Source: Pseudomonas sp. Marseille-Q3773 (GTDB lineage Bacteria > Pseudomonadota > Gammaproteobacteria > Pseudomonadales > Pseudomonadaceae). From it: 64,000 nucleotides of DNA. Below are positions 8,875 through 17,586 of the stretch, one piece after another. The stretch is taken from contig NZ_OU745390.1 of assembly GCF_916618955.1 (NCBI RefSeq), forward strand, positions 2,170,001 through 2,234,000, given 5' to 3'. Within the stretch, counting starts at the first letter, position 1; the number at the start of each line of letters is the position of its first letter. The notes under the pieces were generated by a model. The model did not search any database. It saw only the letters and a program-made list of their open reading frames with translations, and was not told the origin of the DNA. The position numbers and the translations under genes were made by a program.

Positions 8875-10050
8875 TTACGCAGCTGCCCGCCCCGACAACG
8901 CCTGCCCACGCCCACGCCAGGCAAACATCAGCACCATCAACAACCCGAGCGCTGCCGTCGCGGCCCCCGCCAGGGCAATCGCCGGATAACCCAGCCCGGC
9001 ATTGATGACCGCCCCGCCCAGCGCCGCGCCGATCGCATTGCCCAGGTTGAACGCCCCGATATTCACCGCCGAAGCCAGGTTGGGCGCATCCTTGGCCGCT
9101 TCCATCACCCGCATCTGCAGCGGTGGCACCAAGGCAAAGCTGGCAGCGCCCCAGACCAGGATCGCCAACGCCGTCGGCAGCGGCCAGCCCAGTACCAGCG
9201 GAAACACCAGCAATACGGCGATCAGGGTGGCCAGTGAGACGATCAAGGTACGGTCGACCGAACGGTCCGCCGCCTTGCCGCCCCACACGTTGCCCAAGGT
9301 CAGGCCGACGCCGAACAGCACCAGCATGGCGGTCACGAACGTGGTGGATGCGGCCGCCTCGCGCTGCAGGATCGGCGCGATGTAGGTGAACACCGTGAAC
9401 ATCGCACTGGACCCCACCACGGTCAGCAGCAACGCCGCCAGCACCGGCCCGCGCCCGAGTACGCGAAGCTCGGCCATGGCCCCGTCCCCCTTGGGCGACG
9501 GCACGTTGGGCAGCGCGTACCAGAGGCTGCTCATGGCAACCAGGCCGAGCCCGGCGATGCCCCAGAATGCCGTACGCCAGCCGAGCAGTTCACCGAACCA
9601 GGTCGCCAGCGGCACGCCACCGATGGTGGCCAGGGTCAGGCCCATGAACATTGCCGCTACCGCCCCGGCGCGCTTGTCGGGCGGCACCACGCTGGCTGCG
9701 ACGATCGAGCCGATGCCAAAGAAGGCGCCGTGGTTGAGCGAGGTAACCACGCGCGCGACCAGCAGGCTGGCGTAGTCGTCGGCCAGGGCTGACAGCAGGT
9801 TGCCGAGGGTGAAGATCGCCATCAGCCCGATCAGCAGGTAACGCCGCGGGACTTTCACCGTGGCCAGGGTCATCAGCGGTGCGCCGATCAGCACACCGAT
9901 GGCGTAGGCACTGACCAGCAACCCCGCCGCCGGGATCGAGACGCCAAGGTCGGTGGCGATACTGGGCAACATGCCCATGGGGGCGAACTCGGTGACGCCA
10001 ATGCCGAAAGCACCGATGGCGAGCGCGACAAGAGGTGGATTGATACGCAT
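8875..10050 (-). CDS. MFS transporter, DHA1/sugar-efflux type
   Basis: This 391-aa protein has about 12 helices. FGIGVTEFAPMGMLPSIATD in helix 1 and the LLVSAYAIGVLIGAPLMTL helix are typical of the AraJ/YdhP-like drug- and sugar-efflux DHA1 group. Its role would be proton-driven export at the inner membrane; the substrate is unknown. ATG 10050 is preceded by AAGGAGTTTGCC. The LysR gene at 10145 is divergent and separated by 94 bp, so it probably controls this pump. Confidence 0.88.
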   Translation of the reverse strand: MRINPPLVALAIGAFGIGVTEFAPMGMLPSIATDLGVSIPAAGLLVSAYAIGVLIGAPLMTLATVKVPRRYLLIGLMAIFTLGNLLSALADDYASLLVARVVTSLNHGAFFGIGSIVAASVVPPDKRAGAVAAMFMGLTLATIGGVPLATWFGELLGWRTAFWGIAGLGLVAMSSLWYALPNVPSPKGDGAMAELRVLGRGPVLAALLLTVVGSSAMFTVFTYIAPILQREAAASTTFVTAMLVLFGVGLTLGNVWGGKAADRSVDRTLIVSLATLIAVLLVFPLVLGWPLPTALAILVWGAASFALVPPLQMRVMEAAKDAPNLASAVNIGAFNLGNAIGAALGGAVINAGLGYPAIALAGAATAALGLLMVLMFAWRGRGQALSGRAAA

Positions 10051-10144
10051 GGCAAACTCCTTATCTGTGCTGCAAATGCTACGATCCAGCACCAGGCTGC
10101 ACTAGACTGCATTTTTGCGAACCACCTTTGCTGACGAGGCACAA

Positions 10145-11080
10145 ATGGATTTCAGGGGACGATCCGGAGAGATGGAGATATTCGCCAAGGTGGCGCAAGC
10201 GGGCAGCTTGTCCGCCGCAGCGCGGGCGCTGGGCCTGACGCCTTCGGCGGTCAGCCGCATGCTGGCCCGTACCGAACAGCGCCTGGGCACCCGCCTGCTG
10301 CTGCGCACCACCCGGGCGATCACCCTTACCCCTGAAGGCGAGGCGTACCTGCGCGGCGCACGGCGGGTGCTGGCCGACCTGGACGAAGTGGAACAAGCCA
10401 TTACCGACCAGGGCGTGCCACGCGGGCGCTTGCGGGTCAGCGCAGCGCTGGGCCATGGTCGGCTGACCGTGGTGCCGCTGCTGGCGGCGTTCAGCGCGCG
10501 CTACCCACAGGTGCTGGTCGACCTTACCCTCAGCGACGAAATAGCCGACATTCCCGGCGGCCAGGCCGACGTGGCGCTACGCTTCGGCCCGCTGCCAGAC
10601 AGCTCGTTGAGCGCCCGCGCCATTGGCGAAACCGGCCAGGTCATCGTCGCCTCTCCCGGCTACCTGCAGCGCTGTGGCACGCCCCTGGTACCGGAGGACC
10701 TGGCCCGGCACAACTGCCTGCGCTTCAACTTCCGCCGTGCCGCGCCGGACTGGCCGTTCCGCCGCGACGGGCAGGTCTTTGCGCTGAAAGTCAGCGGCAA
10801 CATCGAATGCAGCAGTGGCGAAGCCCTGGCGCAACTGGCCACGCTCGGCGCCGGGGTTGCCCGCATCGGTACCTTCACCGTCGCCGATGACCTCGCCAGC
10901 GGTCGCCTGGTACCGTTGCTGGAGGCATACAACCCGGGGGATCGCGAGCCGATCCATGCGGTGTTCGTCGGCGGCCCGGCGATGCCGGCACGGGTGCGGG
11001 TGTTCGTCGATTTTCTCATCGAACAGCTCCAGGGGGCTGGGCCTGCCAACAGAGAAAACCACATCACTCGCCCCCGGTAG
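10145..11080 (+). CDS. LysR-family transcriptional regulator
   Basis: This 311-aa protein has an HTH at about residues 8-66 (KVAQAGSLSAAARALGLTPS followed by AVSRML), and its substrate-binding domain (RGRLRVSAALGHGRLTVVPL) is of the CrgA/DsdC-like type. ATG 10145 is used; an in-frame TTG 30 bp earlier has no advantage. It is divergent from the MFS efflux gene, its likely target. Confidence 0.9.
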   Translation: MDFRGRSGEMEIFAKVAQAGSLSAAARALGLTPSAVSRMLARTEQRLGTRLLLRTTRAITLTPEGEAYLRGARRVLADLDEVEQAITDQGVPRGRLRVSAALGHGRLTVVPLLAAFSARYPQVLVDLTLSDEIADIPGGQADVALRFGPLPDSSLSARAIGETGQVIVASPGYLQRCGTPLVPEDLARHNCLRFNFRRAAPDWPFRRDGQVFALKVSGNIECSSGEALAQLATLGAGVARIGTFTVADDLASGRLVPLLEAYNPGDREPIHAVFVGGPAMPARVRVFVDFLIEQLQGAGPANRENHITRPR

Positions 11081-11133
11081 CCGTTTGTTGGGTTATCTTC
11101 GGCCGATCACACTACCGCCAGGGCCAGACCACC

Positions 11134-12111
11134 ATGCGCATTGTCATCCCCGACGACTACCAGGACGTGATTCGCACGCTCGATTGCTTCAGCACGCTGA
11201 GCGGGCATGATGTGCGCATCCTGCATGAAGGCGAACCGGCCACACTGGAGCAACGCGCGGCCCGTCTCGCCGACGCCGAGGCGCTGGTGCTCACCCGCGA
11301 ACGCACGCGCATCGATGCTGCCTTGCTCGAGCGCCTGCCGCAGCTCAGGCTGATCAGCCAGACCGGCAAGGTTTCCAGCCACCTCGACCTGGCCGCCTGC
11401 ACCGCGCGCGGCATCGCCGTGACCGAGGGGCGCGGCTCGCCGGTGGCGCCAGCCGAACTGGCCTGGGCGCTGATCCTCAATGCCCGCCGGCAGCTGATAC
11501 CGGCCATCGATGCCTTTCGCCAGGGCCACTGGCAGGTCAACCTTGGCCAGGCACTGGCCGGCCAGTTGCTGGGCATCTGGGGCTACGGCAAGATCGGCCA
11601 GCGCCTGGCGCGGTATGCCCAGGCCTTCGACATGCCCGTCGTGGTGTGGGGCAGCGACAGCAGCCGCGCCGCAGCCCAAGCCGATGGCCACCGCGCCGCA
11701 GCTTCGCGCGAAGCGTTTTTTGCCGAGGCGGATATCCTCAGCCTGAACCTGCGCCTGTCTGAACAGACGCGTCACCGCGTCACCTTCGACGACCTGGCCC
11801 TGATGAAGCCTGACGCGCTGCTGGTGAATGTCAGCCGCGCCGAGTTGATTGCCCCGGGTGCATTGCTGCAGGCACTGGATGCGGGGCGCCCGGGGCAGGC
11901 GGCAATCGACGTGTACGAGCACGAGCCGGTGCTGGACCCGGCCCACCCGCTGCTGCGCCACCCACGCGTGCTGTGCACGCCGCATCTGGGCTATGTGGAG
12001 AAGAGCGGGTATGAACTGTACTTTGGCGATGCCTTCGACAATGTACTGGCGTTTTTCGCGGGCACGCCGAAGCACGTAGTCAACCCGGAGGTGTTGAGCC
12101 AGCGGCGCTGA
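11134..12111 (+). CDS. D-2-hydroxyacid dehydrogenase family protein
   Basis: This 325-aa NAD(P)-dependent dehydrogenase has the family order: an N-terminal catalytic half, then a Rossmann half with GIWGYGKIGQRLARYAQAF. Next come a LNVS-type strand (LLVNVSRAELI) and the catalytic E and H in YEHEPV and TPHLGYV. It should reduce a 2-keto acid or oxidise a D-2-hydroxyacid; phosphoglycerate-dehydrogenase-like annotations are common for this group. It lies downstream of the LysR gene on the same strand with its own spacing of 53 bp. Confidence 0.87.
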   Translation: MRIVIPDDYQDVIRTLDCFSTLSGHDVRILHEGEPATLEQRAARLADAEALVLTRERTRIDAALLERLPQLRLISQTGKVSSHLDLAACTARGIAVTEGRGSPVAPAELAWALILNARRQLIPAIDAFRQGHWQVNLGQALAGQLLGIWGYGKIGQRLARYAQAFDMPVVVWGSDSSRAAAQADGHRAAASREAFFAEADILSLNLRLSEQTRHRVTFDDLALMKPDALLVNVSRAELIAPGALLQALDAGRPGQAAIDVYEHEPVLDPAHPLLRHPRVLCTPHLGYVEKSGYELYFGDAFDNVLAFFAGTPKHVVNPEVLSQRR

Positions 12112-12164
12112 CTTGGCACTGCACGGGGTACACTTGCCTCCAGCACAGGCCCAGGAGTTGCCAC

Positions 12165-13127
12165 ATGCCCTACCCCATCGAACAGAAGCTGGTCATCGGC
12201 GTAGCTTCGAGTGCGCTGTTCGACCTCACCGTCTCGGACGCCATCTACCAGACCGAAGGTGTCGAAGCCTACCGCCAGCACCAGCAGCAGAACCTGGACG
12301 AACCCTTCCCCAAGGGCGTGGCATTCCCGTTCATTCGGCGCTTCCTGAGCATCAACCAGGCTTTCCCCGAGCAGTTGCCGGTGGAAGTGGTGTTGCTGTC
12401 GCGCAACTCGCCGGAAACCGGCCTGCGGGTGTTTCGCTCGATCGACCATTACCAGCTGGATATCACCCGCGCGGCGTTCATGTCCGGTCGCTCTCCTTAC
12501 GAGTACATCCCGGCGTTCAATGCCTCGCTGTTTCTCAGCGCCAACGAGGAAGACGTGCAGAAGGCCATCGATGCCAACTACCCGGCCGGGCGGGTGCTGC
12601 CGACACGTATCTACGATGACGAGATCGACACCGAGTTGCGGGTGGCCTTCGACTTCGACGGCGTGATCGCCGACGACGAAGCGGAGAGCGTGTACAAGCG
12701 CGACAACAGCCTGGACGAATTCCAGAAGCATGAGCGCATGCACATGGCCACCCCGCACACGCCGGGGCCATTGGCAGACCTGTACCGCAAGCTGTCGCTG
12801 ATCCGCATGCTGGAAGACCAGAAACTTGTCGAAGACCCGACGTACAGACGGATCCTGCGGATCGCGATCGTCACTGCACGCAACGCACCAGCGCATGAGC
12901 GGGTGGTGACGACGCTGAAGAACTGGGGCGTGTCGCCGGATGAATGCTTCTTCCTCGGCGGGATGGAAAAACCCAGGGTGTTGTCGATCCTCAAGCCGCA
13001 TGTGTTCTTCGATGACCAACGTAGCCATCTGCAGTCGTCGGCCGGCAACTTGCCGATGGTGCATGTGCCGTTCGGTGTGGCGAACAAGGTACTGACGCCG
13101 GTCTCACCGCTGGAAGGTGTCGCATGA
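12165..13127 (+). CDS. Cytosolic 5'-nucleotidase (NT5C1-like)
   Basis: This 320-aa protein belongs to the bacterial relatives of cytosolic 5'-nucleotidase I. VGVASSALFDL replaces the N-terminal signature, and VAFDFDGVIADDEAESVYK is the HAD-type DxDxV motif that would carry the nucleophile Asp. IVTARNAPAHERVVTTL and the late FDDQ motif complete the haloacid-dehalogenase-like site. It would dephosphorylate nucleoside monophosphates in the cytosol. The stop overlaps the next start (ATGA at 13124-13127), so the SDR downstream is translationally coupled. Confidence 0.85.
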   Translation: MPYPIEQKLVIGVASSALFDLTVSDAIYQTEGVEAYRQHQQQNLDEPFPKGVAFPFIRRFLSINQAFPEQLPVEVVLLSRNSPETGLRVFRSIDHYQLDITRAAFMSGRSPYEYIPAFNASLFLSANEEDVQKAIDANYPAGRVLPTRIYDDEIDTELRVAFDFDGVIADDEAESVYKRDNSLDEFQKHERMHMATPHTPGPLADLYRKLSLIRMLEDQKLVEDPTYRRILRIAIVTARNAPAHERVVTTLKNWGVSPDECFFLGGMEKPRVLSILKPHVFFDDQRSHLQSSAGNLPMVHVPFGVANKVLTPVSPLEGVA

Positions 13128-13894
13128 ACCTCATTCCCGGGCTGCCGGGCCAGGCCAATGCATTGGTCTGCGGTGCCAGCGAGGGCATAGGGCTGGCGCT
13201 GTGCGCGGCCTTGCTGGCGCGCGACGATGTGCGCCAGGTCTGGGCCGTGTCGCGCCAGGCCAGCAGCAACGATGCATTGCTGGCCCTGGCCAGGCAGCAC
13301 GCTGGGCGAGTGTCGCTGGTGGATTGCGACGCCCGCGACGAGCAGGCACTCGCGGCCCTGGCACGCCAGGTCGGCCAGGGCTGTGAGCACCTGCACCTGG
13401 TGATCAGTACGCTGGGCATTCTCCATCAGGAAGGCAGCAAGGCGGAAAAGTCACTGGCGCAACTGGACCTGGCCGGCCTGCAGGCCAGCTTCGCCACCAA
13501 TGCGTTCGCGCCGATGCTGTTGCTCAAGCACCTGCTGCCGCTGCTGCGCCGGCAACCGGCCACGTTCGCGGCACTTTCGGCCCGGGTCGGCTCGATCAGC
13601 GACAACCGCCTGGGCGGCTGGTACAGCTACCGTGCCAGCAAGGCGGCACTGAACCAGTTGCTGCACACGGCGAGCATCGAGCTGAAACGGCTGAACCCGG
13701 CCGCTACCGTACTGGCCCTGCACCCGGGCACCACCGATACGCGCCTGTCGCGGCCGTTTCAAGGCAACGTGCCGGAGGGCAAACTGTTCGCCCCGGTGTT
13801 TGCCGCTCAGTGCCTGATCGAGCTGGTGGGGCGGCTTGGGCCGGCCGAGAGTGGCAGCTTCTGGGGCTGGGATGGCCAGCGCATCGAGTGGTGA
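13124..13894 (+). CDS. SDR-family oxidoreductase (CsgA/C-factor-like)
   Basis: This 256-aa short-chain dehydrogenase has a variant nucleotide motif (VCGASEGIGLALCAALLAR), an STLG motif in place of NNAG, and the catalytic S-Y-K in SARVGSISDN and WYSYRASKAALNQ. The C-factor-like group often has these features. It begins in the ATGA overlap with the 5'-nucleotidase gene, so the two are one operon. Substrate unknown; NAD(P) use is inferred from the fold. Confidence 0.87.
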   Translation: MNLIPGLPGQANALVCGASEGIGLALCAALLARDDVRQVWAVSRQASSNDALLALARQHAGRVSLVDCDARDEQALAALARQVGQGCEHLHLVISTLGILHQEGSKAEKSLAQLDLAGLQASFATNAFAPMLLLKHLLPLLRRQPATFAALSARVGSISDNRLGGWYSYRASKAALNQLLHTASIELKRLNPAATVLALHPGTTDTRLSRPFQGNVPEGKLFAPVFAAQCLIELVGRLGPAESGSFWGWDGQRIEW

Positions 13895-13995
13895 GCGAGG
13901 ACAGCCGCTGGCGCCACCGCCAGCGCCAGTGAACCTTTGTGGCAAGCACGGCTCAGTTGTGCAAAGCGCGCTCGCCTCACCGACAAAGGATTGCC

Positions 13996-15750
13996 ATGGA
14001 ACATGCCCCTTCCACCGCCCTACCCCAGGCACGCGTCGAGCGTGAGCTGAGCCTGCGGGCGGTGCTCACCGGCATCGCGCTGGGCATCCTGCTCACGCCC
14101 TCGAATGTCTACGCGGGCCTGCGGATCGGCTGGTCATTCAACATGTCGATCATCGCCTTGCTGGTCGGTTTCGCCGTGTGGCAGAGCCTGCCAGGACGCG
14201 GCAAGGGGCGGCCGGCGTGGACGCTGCACGAAAGCAACATCAACCAGACCGTGGCCTCGGCCGCCGCGTCCATCGTTTCCGGCGGGCTGGTGGCGCCGAT
14301 CCCTGCCTATACCCTGCTCACCGGTCACCAGTTGGACCCACTGCCGATGATGGCCTGGGTGTTCTCGGTAAGTTTCCTGGGCATCTGGATCGCCTGGTAC
14401 CTGCGCCCTACCTTGCTCGCTGACCATGGCCTGAAATTCCCGGAGGGCATGGCGACGTTGGAGACCCTGCAACAGATCTACCAGCAAGGCCACGAAGCCA
14501 TGATGCGGATCAAGGTACTGTGCAGTGCCGCGTTGCTGTCGGCGCTGGTGAAGTGGATTGACGGCTTCGTCTGGGCGATACCGCGCTGGGCCCCCACGCC
14601 AGTGCTCGAGCGCCTGACCTTCACCCTTGACCCTTCGCTGATGCTGGTCGGTTTCGGTGGCATCATCGGCCTCCGCGTGGGCCTGACGTTGTTGCTCGGT
14701 GCCGCCCTGGCCTGGGGCGGGCTGGCACCGTGGCTGATCGAACATGCGCTGGTGGTGCTGGCGCCGAACTCCAGCGGCCCGCAGTTCGCGGCGCTGGTGG
14801 AATGGCTGCTGTGGCCGGGGGTCAGCCTGATGGTGTGCGCGACCCTGACATCGCTGGCGGTTCGCCTGTTACAAATGCCCCGAAAAAGGCCCGGTGACGG
14901 GCTGACTCGGGCATCTCGCACGCAAACGGGGTTTTCCCTGACGCCGGCTGCGGGGCTGCTGTTGTCGATTGGCCTGGTGGTAGCGCTACAGGTGTTGCTG
15001 TTCGACATCGACTGGTGGATGGCGCTGTTGAGCATTCCCTTGGCGATGTGCCTTGCCGTGGTCGCCGCGCGGGTGGTGGGTGCCACCGGCATTGCGCCGA
15101 TCGGCGCCATCGGCAAGCTGTCGCAGCTCGGCTTCGGCCTGGTCGCCCCGGGCCAGGTGGCGATCAACCTGATGAGCGCCAACACGGCCGGCGGCGCGGC
15201 CGGGCAATCCACTGACCTGATGAACGACTTCAAGGTTGGCCAGGCGATCGGCGCAACACCGCATCGGCAACTGATTGCGCAGTGCCTTGGCATCGTCATC
15301 GGCAGCGTGGTGGCCGTGCTGGTGTATCGAATGCTGATTCCCGATCCGCAGGCACAACTGCTTACCGCGCAATGGCCTGCACCCGCCGTGGCGACCTGGA
15401 AGGCCGTGGCCCAGACCTTGACCCAGGGGCTGGGGGCGCTGTCGCCGACGCTGCATTGGGCAATCGTGGCCGGTAGCGCGGCAGGCGTGCTGCTGGGCGC
15501 CCTCGACAGCCTGCTGCCGCAACGGGCGGCGCGCTGGCTGCCGAGTACCGCCGCACTGGGGCTGGCGTTCATTCTGCCGGCGTCGATCAGCATGATGATG
15601 GGGCTCGGCGCGGTGCTCACCTGGCTGGTCAGTTGCCGTTGGCCGAGCCTGACAGAGCGGTTTGCGATCACCGCCGCAGCGGGGCTGATTGCGGGGGAAA
15701 GCATTACCGGGGTGGGCGCATCGTTCTGGGAGATGGTACGGGCGCTGTAA
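13996..15750 (+). CDS. OPT-family oligopeptide transporter
   Basis: This 584-aa polytopic protein carries the oligopeptide-transporter hallmarks: LLTPSNVYAGLRIGWSFNMS near the N-terminus, NINQTVASAAASIVSGGLVA in the next membrane block, and the FPEGMATLE motif. About 15 hydrophobic segments are visible. It should import peptides or a metal-ligand complex by proton symport. ATG 13996 follows AAAGGA by five bases, which decides the start over upstream in-frame codons. It stands alone between the SDR and the Nudix gene. Confidence 0.88.
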   Translation: MEHAPSTALPQARVERELSLRAVLTGIALGILLTPSNVYAGLRIGWSFNMSIIALLVGFAVWQSLPGRGKGRPAWTLHESNINQTVASAAASIVSGGLVAPIPAYTLLTGHQLDPLPMMAWVFSVSFLGIWIAWYLRPTLLADHGLKFPEGMATLETLQQIYQQGHEAMMRIKVLCSAALLSALVKWIDGFVWAIPRWAPTPVLERLTFTLDPSLMLVGFGGIIGLRVGLTLLLGAALAWGGLAPWLIEHALVVLAPNSSGPQFAALVEWLLWPGVSLMVCATLTSLAVRLLQMPRKRPGDGLTRASRTQTGFSLTPAAGLLLSIGLVVALQVLLFDIDWWMALLSIPLAMCLAVVAARVVGATGIAPIGAIGKLSQLGFGLVAPGQVAINLMSANTAGGAAGQSTDLMNDFKVGQAIGATPHRQLIAQCLGIVIGSVVAVLVYRMLIPDPQAQLLTAQWPAPAVATWKAVAQTLTQGLGALSPTLHWAIVAGSAAGVLLGALDSLLPQRAARWLPSTAALGLAFILPASISMMMGLGAVLTWLVSCRWPSLTERFAITAAAGLIAGESITGVGASFWEMVRAL

Positions 15751-15843
15751 CGGTTGGCAGGGTGCGGCCACGCTGCGCCCTTCCGGCGTTGCGTTTGAAC
15801 TTTGCCCGCGCGGTTGCGGCCTCCTCTGCAGGAGGTACTGAAC

Positions 15844-16224
15844 ATGACCAGCAAGGAACGACACTCGACTCTCATTTGCCTGCAAGCCGGCAAGGTCCTG
15901 CTGGTGCGCAAAGCGACCGGCGCATGGTCATTGCCCGGAGGCAAGATCGATCCCGGGGAAACCCAGCTCGATGCGGCCCGGCGTGAATTGCACGAGGAGA
16001 CAAGCCTGGAAATGCGCGACGCCCAATTCCTCGGCCACCACGTATTCGATGCCGAGGAACACTGGCTCTATCGAATGGCCGTGCCACCCGGGATGGCGCC
16101 CTCTCCCGCGCACGAGATCGTGGAGTGCCGCTGGTTCAGCGGCGACGAGCTCAACCAGGCGACAGTGAAGCCGAAGGACCTCGAATTGCTCAGGCGCGAA
16201 GGCTGCATCGGTAGCAGAACGTGA
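15844..16224 (+). CDS. Nudix hydrolase
   Basis: This 126-aa protein has a complete Nudix box at about residues 35-57: GGKIDPGETQLDAARRELHE followed by ETSL, with a Ser where the consensus has Gly. The motif binds Mg and cleaves nucleoside diphosphates linked to another group. The rest of the fold, including FLGHHVFDAEEHWLYRM, is normal in length. AGGAGG about nine bases upstream fixes ATG 15844. Exact substrate unknown. Confidence 0.9.
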   Translation: MTSKERHSTLICLQAGKVLLVRKATGAWSLPGGKIDPGETQLDAARRELHEETSLEMRDAQFLGHHVFDAEEHWLYRMAVPPGMAPSPAHEIVECRWFSGDELNQATVKPKDLELLRREGCIGSRT

Positions 16225-16269
16225 AGGCACCCAGGCCGAGGGCTTCGCCGAAAATGCCGTTTGACGCGC

Positions 16270-16298
16270 TTGCTGAAACGTTTCTGTAGGTCTATAAA
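16270..16298 (+). promoter_or_regulatory. Sigma-70-like promoter for the DUF4432 gene
   Basis: TTGCTG at 16270-16275 and TATAAA at 16293-16298 are separated by 17 bp and lie 33 bp upstream of the chosen start, with AAAGG between. This is a good match to a housekeeping promoter. Confidence 0.5.
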
Positions 16299-16330
16299 AT
16301 GGGCACAATTCCAAGAAAGGCATGCTGCTC

Positions 16331-17545
16331 ATGTTTCCCCTCAAACGCTTCGTTGCGCTCAGCGCCCTGTGCGCGACCTCCCACGCCATGGCCTGGGATT
16401 ACGTTCTGCTCGACACCGACAAGGCCGCCCAGAACTGGCAGATCACCAGTCAGCAACTGGGCGTAAACACCGGCAAGCCCTTCAGCGTTACCTTGCGCAC
16501 CTTGCACGGGGGACGGCAGGAAGGTGTCAGCATCGTCGACATCGATAACGGCACGATGAAACTGTCGGTCGTGCCGACACGCGGCATGAACATCCTGCAG
16601 GCCTCGGTCGGCACGGTGCGCCTGGGCTGGGACTCGCCGGTCAAGGAAGTGGTCAACCCGTCCTTCATCGAACTCAACGGGCGCAATGGCCTGGGCTGGC
16701 TGGAGGGCTTCAACGAGCTGGTTACCCGCTGTGGTTACGAATGGGTCGGCCACCCCGGCATCGACAATGGCGAATTGCTGACCCTGCACGGCCGCGCCGC
16801 CAACATTCCTGCGAACAAAGTCACCCTGCACATCGATGAGAAACCACCGTACGCCATCAGCTTGCGTGGCGAACTGAAAGAACAGGCGTTCAAGAAGGTC
16901 GACTTCGCCATCGCCACCGAACTGGTCACCGAACCCGGCAGCGTGGCGTTCACCGTCAACGACACGCTGACCAACAACGGCGACTATGCGAAAGAATACC
17001 AGGCGCTGTACCACAGCAACTTCAGCACGCCGTTCCTGGAAGAAGGTGCGCGTTTTGCCGCACCGGTGAAACAGGTGTCACCGTTCAACGACAAGGCCAA
17101 GGGCGACCTGCCCGCCTGGCAGTCCTACCGCGCGCCGACCCGGGACTACGACGAGACGGTCTATAACGTGGTGCCGTATGCCGATGCCAAGGGCGATACC
17201 TTGACCGTGTTGCACAACAAGGCGGGCAACCTGGGCGTCTCGGTCGGTTTCAATACCGCGACACTGCCGGTGTTCTCGCTGTGGAAGAACACCGATACCC
17301 AAGGCCAGGGCTATGTCACGGGGCTGGAGCCGGGGACGAGTTTTTCCTACAACCGCCGTTACCAGCGGCCATTGAACCTGGTGCCAACCATCGGCCCCAG
17401 GGAACACCGGCAGTTCCTTATCCGCTACAGCTTGCTGGCGGACAAGGCTGCAGTGGACAAAGCCTTGCAGCAGGTGAACGAGATCCAGGGTGGGCGCGAG
17501 ACCGAGGTGCGACAGACGCCATTGGTTGATCTGAGCAAGGGTTGA
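16331..17545 (+). CDS. Secreted DUF4432 / aldose 1-epimerase-like protein
   Basis: This 404-aa protein begins with a probable signal peptide (MFPLKRFVALSALCATSHAM, cleavage near AMA-W). A galactose-mutarotase-like beta-sandwich of the DUF4432 type follows, with VVPTRGMNI, EWVGHPGIDNGELLTLHGRA and the conserved HSNFSTPFLEEG stretch. It would act on sugars in the periplasm, but the reaction is not established for the family. ATG 16331 is preferred; ATG 16322 lies too close to AAAGG. It ends just before a strong GC hairpin. Confidence 0.78.
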   Translation: MFPLKRFVALSALCATSHAMAWDYVLLDTDKAAQNWQITSQQLGVNTGKPFSVTLRTLHGGRQEGVSIVDIDNGTMKLSVVPTRGMNILQASVGTVRLGWDSPVKEVVNPSFIELNGRNGLGWLEGFNELVTRCGYEWVGHPGIDNGELLTLHGRAANIPANKVTLHIDEKPPYAISLRGELKEQAFKKVDFAIATELVTEPGSVAFTVNDTLTNNGDYAKEYQALYHSNFSTPFLEEGARFAAPVKQVSPFNDKAKGDLPAWQSYRAPTRDYDETVYNVVPYADAKGDTLTVLHNKAGNLGVSVGFNTATLPVFSLWKNTDTQGQGYVTGLEPGTSFSYNRRYQRPLNLVPTIGPREHRQFLIRYSLLADKAAVDKALQQVNEIQGGRETEVRQTPLVDLSKG

Positions 17546-17549
17546 TATC

Positions 17550-17577
17550 GGCCGGGGCCGGCGAAGCGGCCCCGGCC
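17550..17577. terminator. GC-rich hairpin between convergent genes
   Basis: A perfect 10-bp stem GGCCGGGGCC/GGCCCCGGCC with an 8-base loop sits between the DUF4432 gene and the convergent helicase gene. There is no T run on either side. Confidence 0.55.
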
Positions 17578-17586
17578 CAGTGCTGC